6,502 bases of DNA, from NCBI GenBank assembly GCA_904394195.1, contig CAJFNH010000075.1, positions 1 through 6,502 on the forward strand, read 5' to 3'. Below, one piece after another: positions 1-5,385 of the stretch. The notes under the pieces are model-generated. The model was not told the DNA's origin and did not search any database. It saw only the letters and a list, made by a program, of their open reading frames with translations. The translations under genes and the position numbers were made by a program. How positions within the stretch are numbered: position 1 is the stretch's first letter; every line of letters begins with the position of its first letter. This DNA is from Candidatus Gallimonas caecicola (GTDB taxonomy: Bacteria > Bacillota > Clostridia > Christensenellales > Borkfalkiaceae).

Positions 1-251
1 CGTGCAAGATAGGCGCGCGGAAGGGAGCGTCCCCGCCATTCGGCGTCCAGCCCGACGGGCTCGTCCGCCACGGCAACAAAGGTACGCCCGCGCGTGTGCG
101 AAAGGCTGAAGTGCAGGGGCGCGTTTAAAAGGCGCGGCTTGCCGTGTTCCCCGCGCGCGAACTGCGCATTAGCAATGCCGTAGCGGGTATGCAGGATATT
201 CCGCACGAACGCGGGGCCGTCGGTCGGGGCGGTTGTATAATAGACGATCAT
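1..251 (-). CDS. 4'-phosphopantetheinyl transferase (Sfp-type), N-terminal part, cut by window edge
   Basis: The minus frame from the ATG at 251-249 stays open to the left edge and gives 83 residues. It carries the family's ordered motifs: GKP at residues 37-39, HFSLSHT at 47-53, and VGLDAE at 66-71. D69 and E71 of the last motif are the expected Mg2+ ligands, as in the GIDIE motif of Sfp-type enzymes. These enzymes move the phosphopantetheine arm from coenzyme A to a conserved serine of acyl- or peptidyl-carrier proteins in the cytoplasm, turning the apo form into holo. The C-terminal half, with the KEA-type motif, lies outside the window, so completeness cannot be judged. No ribosome binding site precedes the ATG; a -10 element ends 6 bp upstream, suggesting a leaderless mRNA. 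The gene is divergent from the C_GCAxxG protein. Family assignment is firm; the carrier-protein partner is unknown. Confidence 0.85.
   Translation of the reverse strand, partial: MIVYYTTAPTDGPAFVRNILHTRYGIANAQFARGEHGKPRLLNAPLHFSLSHTRGRTFVAVADEPVGLDAEWRGRSLPRAYLA
236..241 (+). promoter_or_regulatory. Candidate -10 element for the C_GCAxxG gene
   Basis: A perfect TATAAT lies inside the 5' end of the divergent PPTase gene, 45 bp before the plus-strand ATG at 286. I find no convincing -35 about 17 bp upstream (213-218 is all G/C), so this is a weak call resting on one hexamer. A start near 248 would give a leader of about 38 nt containing the ribosome binding site. Confidence 0.35.
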
Positions 252-257
252 ACCGCA

Positions 258-286
258 AGTATATCATATCGGAGGGAAATTGGCAA
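258..286 (-). promoter_or_regulatory. Promoter of the PPTase gene, predicted leaderless
   Basis: Read on the minus strand there is TTGCCA (286-281), a 17-bp spacer ending in TGA, and TATACT (263-258). The -35 matches TTGACA at 5 of 6 positions and the -10 is of extended type. Only 6 bp (257-252) separate the -10 from the PPTase ATG at 251, so transcription should start at or within a base or two of the start codon. The -35 overlaps the start codon of the divergent gene, so the two genes share this short region. Confidence 0.6.
271..276 (+). promoter_or_regulatory. Ribosome binding site that decides the start of the C_GCAxxG gene
   Basis: GGAGGG lies 9 nt before the ATG at 286 but only 3 nt before the in-frame TTG at 280. 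The spacing favours the ATG, so the two-codon TTG extension is probably not used. Confidence 0.65.
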
Positions 287-729
287 TGACGCATGCGCAG
301 CTTGCCGAAAAATTATTTCTGGAAGGGCACAACTGTTCGCAGGCGGTCGCGCTTGCGTTCGCGCAGGACGCACAAGTCCCTGCCTCCTTCGTGGGCGCGG
401 CAAGCCTGCCCCTTGGCGGCGGGCTGGGCAGGCTGCGCCTGACGTGCGGCGCCGTCTCGGGCGGCGCGATGGCGCTGGGGCTGCTCTTTCCCCGGGCAGG
501 CAAGGACGAGATGTACGCGCTCGTACAGGAGTTTGCGCGGCGTTTTCTGGAAAAATATAACGCCCTCGACTGCAGGGCGCTTCTGCAGGGGGCGGGCGTC
601 GCCGTCAACGAAGGCCCCGTCTCCGAGCCGCGCACGCCGGAGTTCTACAAAAGGCGCCCGTGCGCCAAGATCATTGCCTGCGCGGCGCAGCTCGTGGAGG
701 AGCTCTGCCGCGAGAAGGGCAGGCTTTGA
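286..729 (+). CDS. C_GCAxxG_C_C family protein
   Basis: This 147-residue protein shows the family's spaced cysteines: C17 in HNCSQAV, C54 in CGAVSGG (54-60) after the glycine-rich GGGLGRLR stretch, C96 in LDCRALL, and C126 in RRPCAKII. The length is usual for the family and there is no signal peptide or clear membrane span. The family is widespread in anaerobes and often called a putative redox protein because of the cysteines, but no reaction has been established to my knowledge. The start is the ATG served by GGAGGG at 271-276 rather than the TTG at 280. The gene is divergent from the phosphopantetheinyl transferase, 34 bp apart, and is closed by a strong terminator just after its stop, so it is probably monocistronic. 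Family identity is firm; function is unknown. Confidence 0.85.
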   Translation: MTHAQLAEKLFLEGHNCSQAVALAFAQDAQVPASFVGAASLPLGGGLGRLRLTCGAVSGGAMALGLLFPRAGKDEMYALVQEFARRFLEKYNALDCRALLQGAGVAVNEGPVSEPRTPEFYKRRPCAKIIACAAQLVEELCREKGRL

Positions 730-739
730 AAAAAGGCAG

Positions 740-774
740 GCGCCGCCGTGCAAGATGGCACGGCGGCGCTTTTT
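740..774. terminator. Bidirectional intrinsic terminator between convergent genes
   Basis: A perfect 12-bp GC-rich stem (740-751 with 758-769) encloses a 6-nt loop and is followed on the plus strand by five T (770-774), ending the C_GCAxxG transcript. On the minus strand the same stem is followed, after CTGCC, by six T (complement of A729-A734), so it can also end the amino acid kinase transcript, which stops at 789. Confidence 0.9.
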
Positions 775-788
775 ATGTGCAGCGTGTT

Positions 789-1613
789 TTATTTGAGCCC
801 GATGCCGATCTTCGTACAGGGGACTTCGTCCGAGAGCACGGCGGCGATGGTGTATTTTGCATTGGCGATGTACACGGTGGTTCCCTGTGCGGCGGCGTCC
901 TTCACATATTCGAGCTTCGCCCGCGCGCCGTTCGCGCCCGCACGCGAGGCGCCCACACAGTATTTTTTGTGCTCCTCGATGCCCTCCACAAGCTCGTAGG
1001 CGTCCTTGCCCGTGATGCGCTTTACGAGCGTTGCGGGATCGTCGGGGTCCAGATAGATGCCGTCCACGCTCGTAAAGATGACGAGCAGGCGCGCCCGCAC
1101 AAGGCAGGCGATGCGCGAAGCCGTCTCGTCGTTGTCCACACATTCGAACACCCGTTTTCTGCCGTTGGAGAGCGCAAGCAACTCCATGCGCCTGTTCTCT
1201 TCGCTGGATACGGCGTCGTTATAGTTGACGATGGGGATGGCGTTCTGCTCGCGGCAACGCAAAAGCAGCCCCTTCAGGTGCTCGCTCTTTTGCTCGTCGT
1301 TGAAGTGGTGGTGTTCCACCAGTACCTGCCGGACCGAATAGGCGGGGTCCACGAATTGGCGGTACGTCTGCATCAGAATGGTCTGTCCCTGCGCGGCATA
1401 GTCCGTCTTGGCGTTTTCGCCCGTCAGCTCCCTGCCCGTGCGCTGCAGATAGTCCAGCCGCCCGATCTCCGTCGCGCCGCTCGAGACCCAGATATAGCCG
1501 GGGCGCAGCTCGTGCGAGATGCGCGCCACCCTGGTGTAGTCGATCATGCGGTCCTCGCGGTCGATGAGCGCCATCGAGCCGATCTTTCCCACAAGTTCAT
1601 AGTCGAAAGTCAT
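789..1613 (-). CDS. Glutamate-5-kinase-like amino acid kinase without PUA domain
   Basis: The 274-residue product has the amino acid kinase fold motifs in the order seen in ProB: a phosphate-binding GKIGS near residues 9-13, VSSGATEIG (43-51), a KTDYAAQGQTILM stretch (69-81), IPIVNYNDAV (126-135), VDNDETASRIA (159-169, matching the glutamate-kinase GDND loop), FTSVDGIY (180-187), and a GANGARAKL stretch (226-234) matching the GTGGMxTKL loop. Glutamate 5-kinase phosphorylates glutamate in the first step of proline synthesis. Differences from typical ProB are the Y in NYND instead of NEND, an RxxGANGAR loop, and no C-terminal PUA domain. No proA lies within the window. The substrate could therefore be glutamate or a related carboxylate, and I leave the symbol blank. 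The start is the ATG at 1613, preceded by a weak GGGAGCAGG, with a promoter at 1640-1668; termination is at 740-774. Confidence 0.75.
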   Translation of the reverse strand: MTFDYELVGKIGSMALIDREDRMIDYTRVARISHELRPGYIWVSSGATEIGRLDYLQRTGRELTGENAKTDYAAQGQTILMQTYRQFVDPAYSVRQVLVEHHHFNDEQKSEHLKGLLLRCREQNAIPIVNYNDAVSSEENRRMELLALSNGRKRVFECVDNDETASRIACLVRARLLVIFTSVDGIYLDPDDPATLVKRITGKDAYELVEGIEEHKKYCVGASRAGANGARAKLEYVKDAAAQGTTVYIANAKYTIAAVLSDEVPCTKIGIGLK

Positions 1614-1639
1614 GGTCCTGCTCCCGTGATTTGCTCTCT

Positions 1640-1668
1640 ATTGTAACATGAAAGCGCGCAAAATGCAA
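1640..1668 (-). promoter_or_regulatory. Promoter of the amino acid kinase gene
   Basis: On the minus strand TTGCAT (1668-1663) is followed by a 17-bp spacer ending in TGT and by TACAAT (1645-1640). The predicted start near 1633 gives a leader of about 20 nt before the ATG at 1613, enough for the weak ribosome binding site. The layout is the same as that of the asnA and helicase promoters. Confidence 0.6.
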
Positions 1669-1679
1669 ATACTTTTTCC

Positions 1680-2093
1680 ATGCGAAAGTATTTTGGCGCG
1701 GCGCTTGCCGTGCTGTTGTGTGCCGCGCTGCTCACGGGCTGCGCGGGCGGGGACATCGGCGAAATGAGCTCGCTCTATGAGCTCTCCCGTCCCTATGCGG
1801 GCGAGTACGAATGTGAGACGCTCACGCTCGCGGGCGAGGACATGCTCTCCTCCTTCGAATATGTGCGGCTTGCACTCTCTTACGGCGGGCAGGCGCGCTT
1901 CTTCTGGCGGAGCGCGCAGGGCGGCGAAGGCGAATACACCCTGGACTATCTGGCAGACGTGCAGGAAGGGCGCATCGCCTTTTGCGCGCGCACGCGCGGC
2001 GCGGCGGCGCATACCTTCCCCCTTGAAAAAGGAAGCGTCCGCCTGGGCATCAGCCTGGGCGGACGGTATCTGTATGCTGTGTTTACGCAGTGA
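1680..2093 (+). CDS. Small predicted lipoprotein, unknown function
   Basis: The 137-residue product opens with a type II signal peptide: RK at residues 2-3, a hydrophobic core (5-18), and the lipobox LTGC with C21 as the lipidated cysteine. It should be exported, acylated on C21 and held on the outer face of the membrane. The mature part of about 117 residues has no family I recognise; it is rich in G, E, Y and aromatic residues and looks like a small beta-type domain. The signal peptide supports the ATG at 1680, since the frame has no sensible earlier start. I see no ribosome binding site before it, and only a poor -10-like AATACT at 1668-1673, so expression may be low or leaderless. It is divergent from the amino acid kinase and convergent with asnA, its stop codon touching that of asnA. 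Confidence 0.7.
   Translation: MRKYFGAALAVLLCAALLTGCAGGDIGEMSSLYELSRPYAGEYECETLTLAGEDMLSSFEYVRLALSYGGQARFFWRSAQGGEGEYTLDYLADVQEGRIAFCARTRGAAAHTFPLEKGSVRLGISLGGRYLYAVFTQ
2026..2065 (-). terminator. Candidate asnA terminator lying inside the lipoprotein gene
   Basis: An 8-bp stem (2036-2043 with 2058-2065) has a 14-nt loop that can add a GGC/GCC pair set. On the minus strand it is followed by CTTCCTTTTT (2035-2026). It lies about 30 bp past the asnA stop, a usual distance, but inside the coding sequence of the convergent lipoprotein. No T-run follows the stem on the plus strand, so it would act only on asnA transcripts. Confidence 0.45.
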
Positions 2094-3077
2094 TCACATG
2101 AGCTCGATGCCCTCTTCGCGGCAGTAGGCAAGCGTCTTTTCGTCCCACACGGAGACCTGCACCTCGCCGATGTGCGCCTTGTTCAGAAGGAACATGCACA
2201 GCCGGGACTGCCCGATGCCGCCGCCCATCGTCAGGGGCAGCTCGCCTGCGGCAAGGGCGCGGTGGAAGGGCAGGGAAAGGCGGTCGAGGCAGCCGCTCTC
2301 GGTGAGCTGGGCGATGAGCGCGCCCTCGTCCACGCGGATGCCCATGGAGGAAAGTTCCAGGGCGCAGCCGAGCGGCGGATACCAGACCACGATGTCGCCG
2401 TTGAGCGTCCAGTCGTCGTAGTCGGGGGAGCGGCCGTCGTGCCGGAAGCCCGATTTGAGCTTTCCGCCGATCTGCATGACGAACGCCGCGCCGTGCTGCT
2501 GCGTGAACACGCACTCCCTTTCCTTGGGCGCGAGCGCCGGATAGGCGTCCTCCAGTTCCTGCGTGGTCACAAAGGTGATGCCGTCGGAAAAATAGTTCTC
2601 CAGTTCGGGATAGTCCCCGCAAAGTTTGTCTGCCGTCGCCTGCATGGCGGCGTATATTTTTTTCACCGTGTCTTCAAGATAGGCGCGCGTTCTGTCCCTG
2701 CGCAGGATGACCGCTTCCCAGTCCCACTGGTCGACATATACGGAATGCAGCGCGTCGAGCTCTTCGTCGCGGCGGACGGCGTTCATGTCGCAGTACAGTC
2801 CGCTGTGCGGCTCGAAGCCGTATTTTGCCAGGGCGTAGCGCTTCCATTTGGCGAGCGACTGCACCACTTCCGCGCGCGTGCCGGCATATTTGAGATCGAA
2901 GGAGACCGGGCGCTCCACGCCGTTCAGATTGTCGTTGAGTCCGCTGTCCGCAGGCACAAACAGGGGCGCGCTGATGCGCGTGAGATTGAGTGCCGCGGCA
3001 AGCTGCCTTTCAAACGTATCTTTCACTTCCTTGATCGCGCGCTCGGTGCGCATCAGGTCGAGTTTTGCCCGGTACAT
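2094..3077 (-). CDS. asnA: Aspartate--ammonia ligase (asparagine synthetase A)
   Basis: AsnA makes asparagine from aspartate, ammonia and ATP (giving AMP and pyrophosphate) in the cytoplasm. The 327-residue product has the usual family length (E. coli AsnA is 330) and its landmarks in order: SLAKWKR (74-80), HSVYVDQWDWE (111-121), GGKLKSGFRHD (204-214) with PDYDDW (218-223), LNGDIVVW (225-232), ELSSMGIRVD (241-250), and the class II synthetase-like motif 3, GGGIGQSR (285-292). No key motif is missing. The start is the ATG at 3077, with AGGGAGG (3089-3083) 5 nt upstream and a good promoter at 3105-3133. The predicted leader of about 20 nt leaves no room for a T-box or riboswitch. The frame remains open well upstream, but that part is antisense to the helicase and is not AsnA. 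Confidence 0.97.
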   Translation of the reverse strand: MYRAKLDLMRTERAIKEVKDTFERQLAAALNLTRISAPLFVPADSGLNDNLNGVERPVSFDLKYAGTRAEVVQSLAKWKRYALAKYGFEPHSGLYCDMNAVRRDEELDALHSVYVDQWDWEAVILRRDRTRAYLEDTVKKIYAAMQATADKLCGDYPELENYFSDGITFVTTQELEDAYPALAPKERECVFTQQHGAAFVMQIGGKLKSGFRHDGRSPDYDDWTLNGDIVVWYPPLGCALELSSMGIRVDEGALIAQLTESGCLDRLSLPFHRALAAGELPLTMGGGIGQSRLCMFLLNKAHIGEVQVSVWDEKTLAYCREEGIELM

Positions 3078-3104
3078 AGTGTCCTCCCTGTACAAATTTT
3101 TCCC

Positions 3105-3133
3105 ATTATAGCATGTTTTCGTGAAAAATGCAA
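3105..3133 (-). promoter_or_regulatory. asnA promoter
   Basis: On the minus strand TTGCAT (3133-3128) is followed by a 17-bp spacer ending in TGC and by a perfect TATAAT (3110-3105), an extended -10. Transcription should start near 3098, about 20 nt before the asnA ATG, with AGGGAGG inside the leader. The promoter is back to back with that of the helicase. Confidence 0.8.
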
Positions 3134-3134
3134 T

Positions 3135-3159
3135 GCCGAAAAAGAAATTGCGCCGAAAA
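3135..3159. repeat. Pair of GCCGAAAA direct repeats between divergent promoters
   Basis: GCCGAAAA occurs at 3135-3142 and again at 3152-3159, 17 bp start to start, in the gap between the asnA -35 and the helicase -35. It could be a regulator site next to the asnA promoter, but two 8-bp copies may also be chance. Confidence 0.3.
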
Positions 3160-3182
3160 TCCTGTAAACCATGAACGAATGT

Positions 3183-3211
3183 TTGCATTCTTCTGCGCAG
3201 TATGATATACT
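3183..3211 (+). promoter_or_regulatory. Helicase operon promoter, predicted leaderless
   Basis: TTGCAT (3183-3188), a 17-bp spacer ending in TGA, and TATACT (3206-3211) form an extended -10 promoter. Its -10 ends 7 bp before the ATG at 3219, so the transcript should begin at or next to that A. The promoter lies inside the frame that would be coding if the upstream ATG at 3171 were used, which argues against that start. Confidence 0.65.
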
Positions 3212-3218
3212 GAAATAT

Positions 3219-4472
3219 ATGGAAGAGAGGGAGATCACGCTCACTGCCGACCAGGCGGAGGCGGCGGCGCTCATCGAGGAGTGGTTCGTACATCTGAACA
3301 CGCAGATCTTTGTGCTGTGCGGCTATGCAGGTACGGGCAAGACCTTCCTCGTGGACTACGTCGTGCGTGATTTGGGACTTGTGCCGGGCGAAAGCGCCGT
3401 GTTCGTCGCGCCCACGGGCAAGGCGGCGTCCGTGCTCATTCGTGCGGGCGTGCCCGCCTCTACGGTGCACAGTCTCATCTATACGCGCGAAGAGGACATC
3501 GAGGTGAACGAGGACGGCGAGGTCGTCTCCGAGCGCTTCCTGCGCTTTGTCAAAAAGGAGAAGATCGACTCCGATATCCGCCTCATCGTGCTGGACGAGA
3601 CGAGCATGGTCTCTGACGACGTTCTGCGCGATCTGCTCTCTTTCGGCGTCAAGTGCCTGTGCTGCGGCGACCCTGCCCAGCTCCCGCCCGTCAAGGGTAG
3701 CAACTCGCTGCTCTCCATGCCCGTCGTCACGCTCAAAGAGATCGTGCGGCAGGAAAAGGACAATCCCATCGTGCGGCTTGCGGAAAAAGTGCGCCGCGGC
3801 GGGCTGCCGCAATTCGGCAGCGACGGCTGCGTGAACGTCATCCCGCGCCGCGCCTTCACGGCGGCGGTGCGCGAGCGGCTGTATGCCGAAGCGGACCAGA
3901 TCATCGTGGGCACCAACAGAACGCGGGGCGCCGTCAACCGCGAGGCGCGCTTTATGCGCGGTATCCCCGAGGGGGCGCTCCTGCCCTGCGAGGGGGAAAA
4001 ACTCGTGTGCACCCTCAACGACTGGAGCAAGACGCTGGACGAAAAAGGGGATTTTCACCTGGTCAACGGCATCATCGGCACCTGCTCCAATGTGCGCGAA
4101 CAGCTCGACGGACTGGGACAGCTCGACTTTACGCCCGACTTTCTGCCCCATGCCGTTTCCGACCTTCCCTTTGACGCGGGCATTTTCACGCACGGGCGCT
4201 ATCTGCACGGCTACGGCGCGAAGGCGTGCTTTCTGACCAACGGGATCCTGGTGCATGAGGACAATTCCGAGATGCTTCGCCGCTTCAAGGTGCGGCGGGA
4301 GGACGCCGTATGCCGCTTTGAATTTGCCTACGCCGTTACCTGCCACAAGGCGCAGGGCTCGGAGTACGACAACGTGGTCGTCATCGACGAATCCGCTTTT
4401 TTTGAGGACGGCAGACAGTGGCTGTATACCGCCGTGACAAGGGCAAAAAAACAGCTCACCATCGTGCGGTAG
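3219..4472 (+). CDS. RecD/Dda-like superfamily 1 DNA helicase
   Basis: This ATP-driven DNA helicase has 417 residues. Superfamily 1 motifs are in order: Walker A GYAGTGKT (35-42), motif Ia APTGKAASVL (64-73) with TVHSLIY (82-88), Walker B LIVLDETSMV (122-131), motif III GDPAQLPPV (150-158), an EIVRQ box (174-178), VGTNRTR (230-236), and C-terminal UvrD/RecD-type motifs VTCHKAQGSEYDN (373-385) and YTAVTRAKKQL (403-413). It is a compact Dda-like form lacking the N-terminal helix-hairpin-helix region of RecD2, so a substrate cannot be named; RecD-like enzymes usually move 5' to 3'. An in-frame ATG at 3171 would add 16 residues, but this stretch contains the promoter and lacks a ribosome binding site, so I choose 3219. 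That start also has no ribosome binding site, which fits a leaderless mRNA. It is first in a probable three-gene run. Confidence 0.9.
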   Translation: MEEREITLTADQAEAAALIEEWFVHLNTQIFVLCGYAGTGKTFLVDYVVRDLGLVPGESAVFVAPTGKAASVLIRAGVPASTVHSLIYTREEDIEVNEDGEVVSERFLRFVKKEKIDSDIRLIVLDETSMVSDDVLRDLLSFGVKCLCCGDPAQLPPVKGSNSLLSMPVVTLKEIVRQEKDNPIVRLAEKVRRGGLPQFGSDGCVNVIPRRAFTAAVRERLYAEADQIIVGTNRTRGAVNREARFMRGIPEGALLPCEGEKLVCTLNDWSKTLDEKGDFHLVNGIIGTCSNVREQLDGLGQLDFTPDFLPHAVSDLPFDAGIFTHGRYLHGYGAKACFLTNGILVHEDNSEMLRRFKVRREDAVCRFEFAYAVTCHKAQGSEYDNVVVIDESAFFEDGRQWLYTAVTRAKKQLTIVR

Positions 4473-4480
4473 CGGTGGCC

Positions 4481-4498
4481 GCCGGGGCGCCGCCCGGC
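4481..4498 (+). other. GC-rich hairpin beside the ATPase ribosome binding site
   Basis: In the 36-bp gap after the helicase stop, GCCGGG (4481-4486) can pair with CCCGGC (4493-4498) around a 6-nt loop. The stem ends 1 nt before the GGAGGAG ribosome binding site (4500-4506). With no T-run it is not an intrinsic terminator; it could influence translation or mRNA processing between the two genes. Confidence 0.4.
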
Positions 4499-4508
4499 CG
4501 GAGGAGAT

Positions 4509-5372
4509 ATGATCTATTTATCGGAATTTGAATTTCCGTCTTACGACGAGGAATATGCCTTTCGCCTGGACAAAGTCAAGCGGACGTGTTATAATACGAT
4601 GTACCCGTTTTTCGTTCTGTCCGCACACGGGCTGGGGCGGCTGGATTTTGCGCCCGTCACCATTTTTTACGGCGGGAACGGCTCGGGCAAGACGACGGCG
4701 CTCAATGTCATCGCGCAGCGCCTGGGGCTTGTGCGCCGCGCCGCCTACAACCGGTCGGACTTTTTCGGCGACTATGTAAAAATGTGCTCGCACCGCCTTG
4801 CCGCGCCGCTGCCGGCGGGAAGCTGCATGATCGCCAGCGACGATGTCTTTGACTATATGCTCGATGTGCGCGCGCTCAACGACGGGATCGATGCCAGGCG
4901 GGAGGAGTTGTTCGGGGAGTATCTTCAGAACAAATATGCGCAGTTCCGCATGACCTCGCTTGACGATTACGACCGGCTGAAAGCGGTGTGCGACGCCCGC
5001 AGCCGGACGCAGTCGAAGTACGTCAGGCAGCGCCTTGCGGGGAACGTGCGGGAGCGCTCCAACGGCGAGAGCGCCTTTCTCTATTTTGAAGAGCGCATCG
5101 GGGAGGGGACGCTCTGCCTTCTGGACGAGCCGGAAAACAGCCTTTCTCCCGAACGGCAGAACGAACTCAAAGAATTTCTGGAACAGTCGGCGCGCTATTT
5201 TGACTGTCAGCTGGTGATCGCGACCCATTCGCCCTTTCTTCTGTCCATGAACGGCGCAAAGATCTATGATTTCGATGAAACGCCCGTGGACGTCAAACGG
5301 TGGACGGAACTGAAAAACGTGCGCGCCTATTATGAATTTTTCAAGTGGCGGCAAAGAGAATTTGAAATCTGA
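4509..5372 (+). CDS. Stand-alone ABC-like ATPase (COG3910-like predicted ATPase)
   Basis: The 287-residue protein is a soluble ABC/SMC-class ATPase without membrane segments. Walker A is GGNGSGKT (55-62); a signature-like SNGES is at 184-188; Walker B LCLLDE (202-207) is followed by PENSLSPERQ; the switch histidine is H240 in ATHSPFLL. The RSNGES, SLSPERQ and THSPFLL forms and the short C-terminal tail resemble stand-alone predicted ATPases grouped as COG3910, judged from memory. The middle part (about 85-180) is helical and family-specific, without the long coiled coil of RecF/SMC proteins. The role of this family is not established. The start is the ATG with GGAGGAG at 4500-4506, a rather tight spacing. 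It lies 36 bp after the helicase and 13 bp before the kinase, so co-transcription is likely. A promoter-like sequence lies inside its 5' end. Confidence 0.8.
   Translation: MIYLSEFEFPSYDEEYAFRLDKVKRTCYNTMYPFFVLSAHGLGRLDFAPVTIFYGGNGSGKTTALNVIAQRLGLVRRAAYNRSDFFGDYVKMCSHRLAAPLPAGSCMIASDDVFDYMLDVRALNDGIDARREELFGEYLQNKYAQFRMTSLDDYDRLKAVCDARSRTQSKYVRQRLAGNVRERSNGESAFLYFEERIGEGTLCLLDEPENSLSPERQNELKEFLEQSARYFDCQLVIATHSPFLLSMNGAKIYDFDETPVDVKRWTELKNVRAYYEFFKWRQREFEI
4567..4595 (+). promoter_or_regulatory. Promoter-like sequence inside the ATPase gene
   Basis: TGGACA (4567-4572, 5 of 6 matches to TTGACA), a 17-bp spacer ending in TGT, and a perfect TATAAT (4590-4595) form a near-consensus extended promoter in coding sequence (Cys-Tyr-Asn, residues 27-29). 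A start near 4602 would lie just past the in-frame ATG at 4599, so it would not simply make a shorter ATPase. It could feed the downstream kinase gene, or be silent. Confidence 0.4.
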
Positions 5373-5385
5373 AGGACGTTATCCT

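Noticed and set aside
5..19. 15-bp sequence CAAGATAGGCGCGCG repeated at 2674-2688
   Set aside because: Both copies encode Arg-Ala-Tyr-Leu on the minus strand in unrelated genes (PPTase and asnA); shared codon preference explains it.
313..1143. Long minus-strand open frame spanning the C_GCAxxG gene, the terminator and part of the kinase
   Set aside because: It crosses a perfect bidirectional terminator and overlaps two recognisable genes; its low-complexity R/A/H-rich translation is typical of a shadow frame.
660..1646. Long plus-strand open frame over the amino acid kinase
   Set aside because: It runs through the strong terminator at 740-774 and lies opposite a gene with conserved motifs.
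2172..3167. Long plus-strand open frame over asnA
   Set aside because: The translation shows no family features and lies opposite a clear asnA gene.
3078..4346. Continuation of the asnA minus-strand open frame for over 400 codons upstream of its start
   Set aside because: It is antisense to the helicase, which has all its motifs. AsnA is full length from 3077 with its own ribosome binding site and promoter, so the extension is a by-product of high G+C.
4518..5354. Long minus-strand open frame over the ABC-like ATPase
   Set aside because: There is no recognisable domain, and the plus strand carries Walker A, signature and Walker B motifs.
5332..5385. Earlier in-frame ATG for the FlaR-like kinase at 5332
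   Set aside because: It would overlap the ATPase gene and has no ribosome binding site; the P-loop sits at the usual distance from the ATG at 5386.
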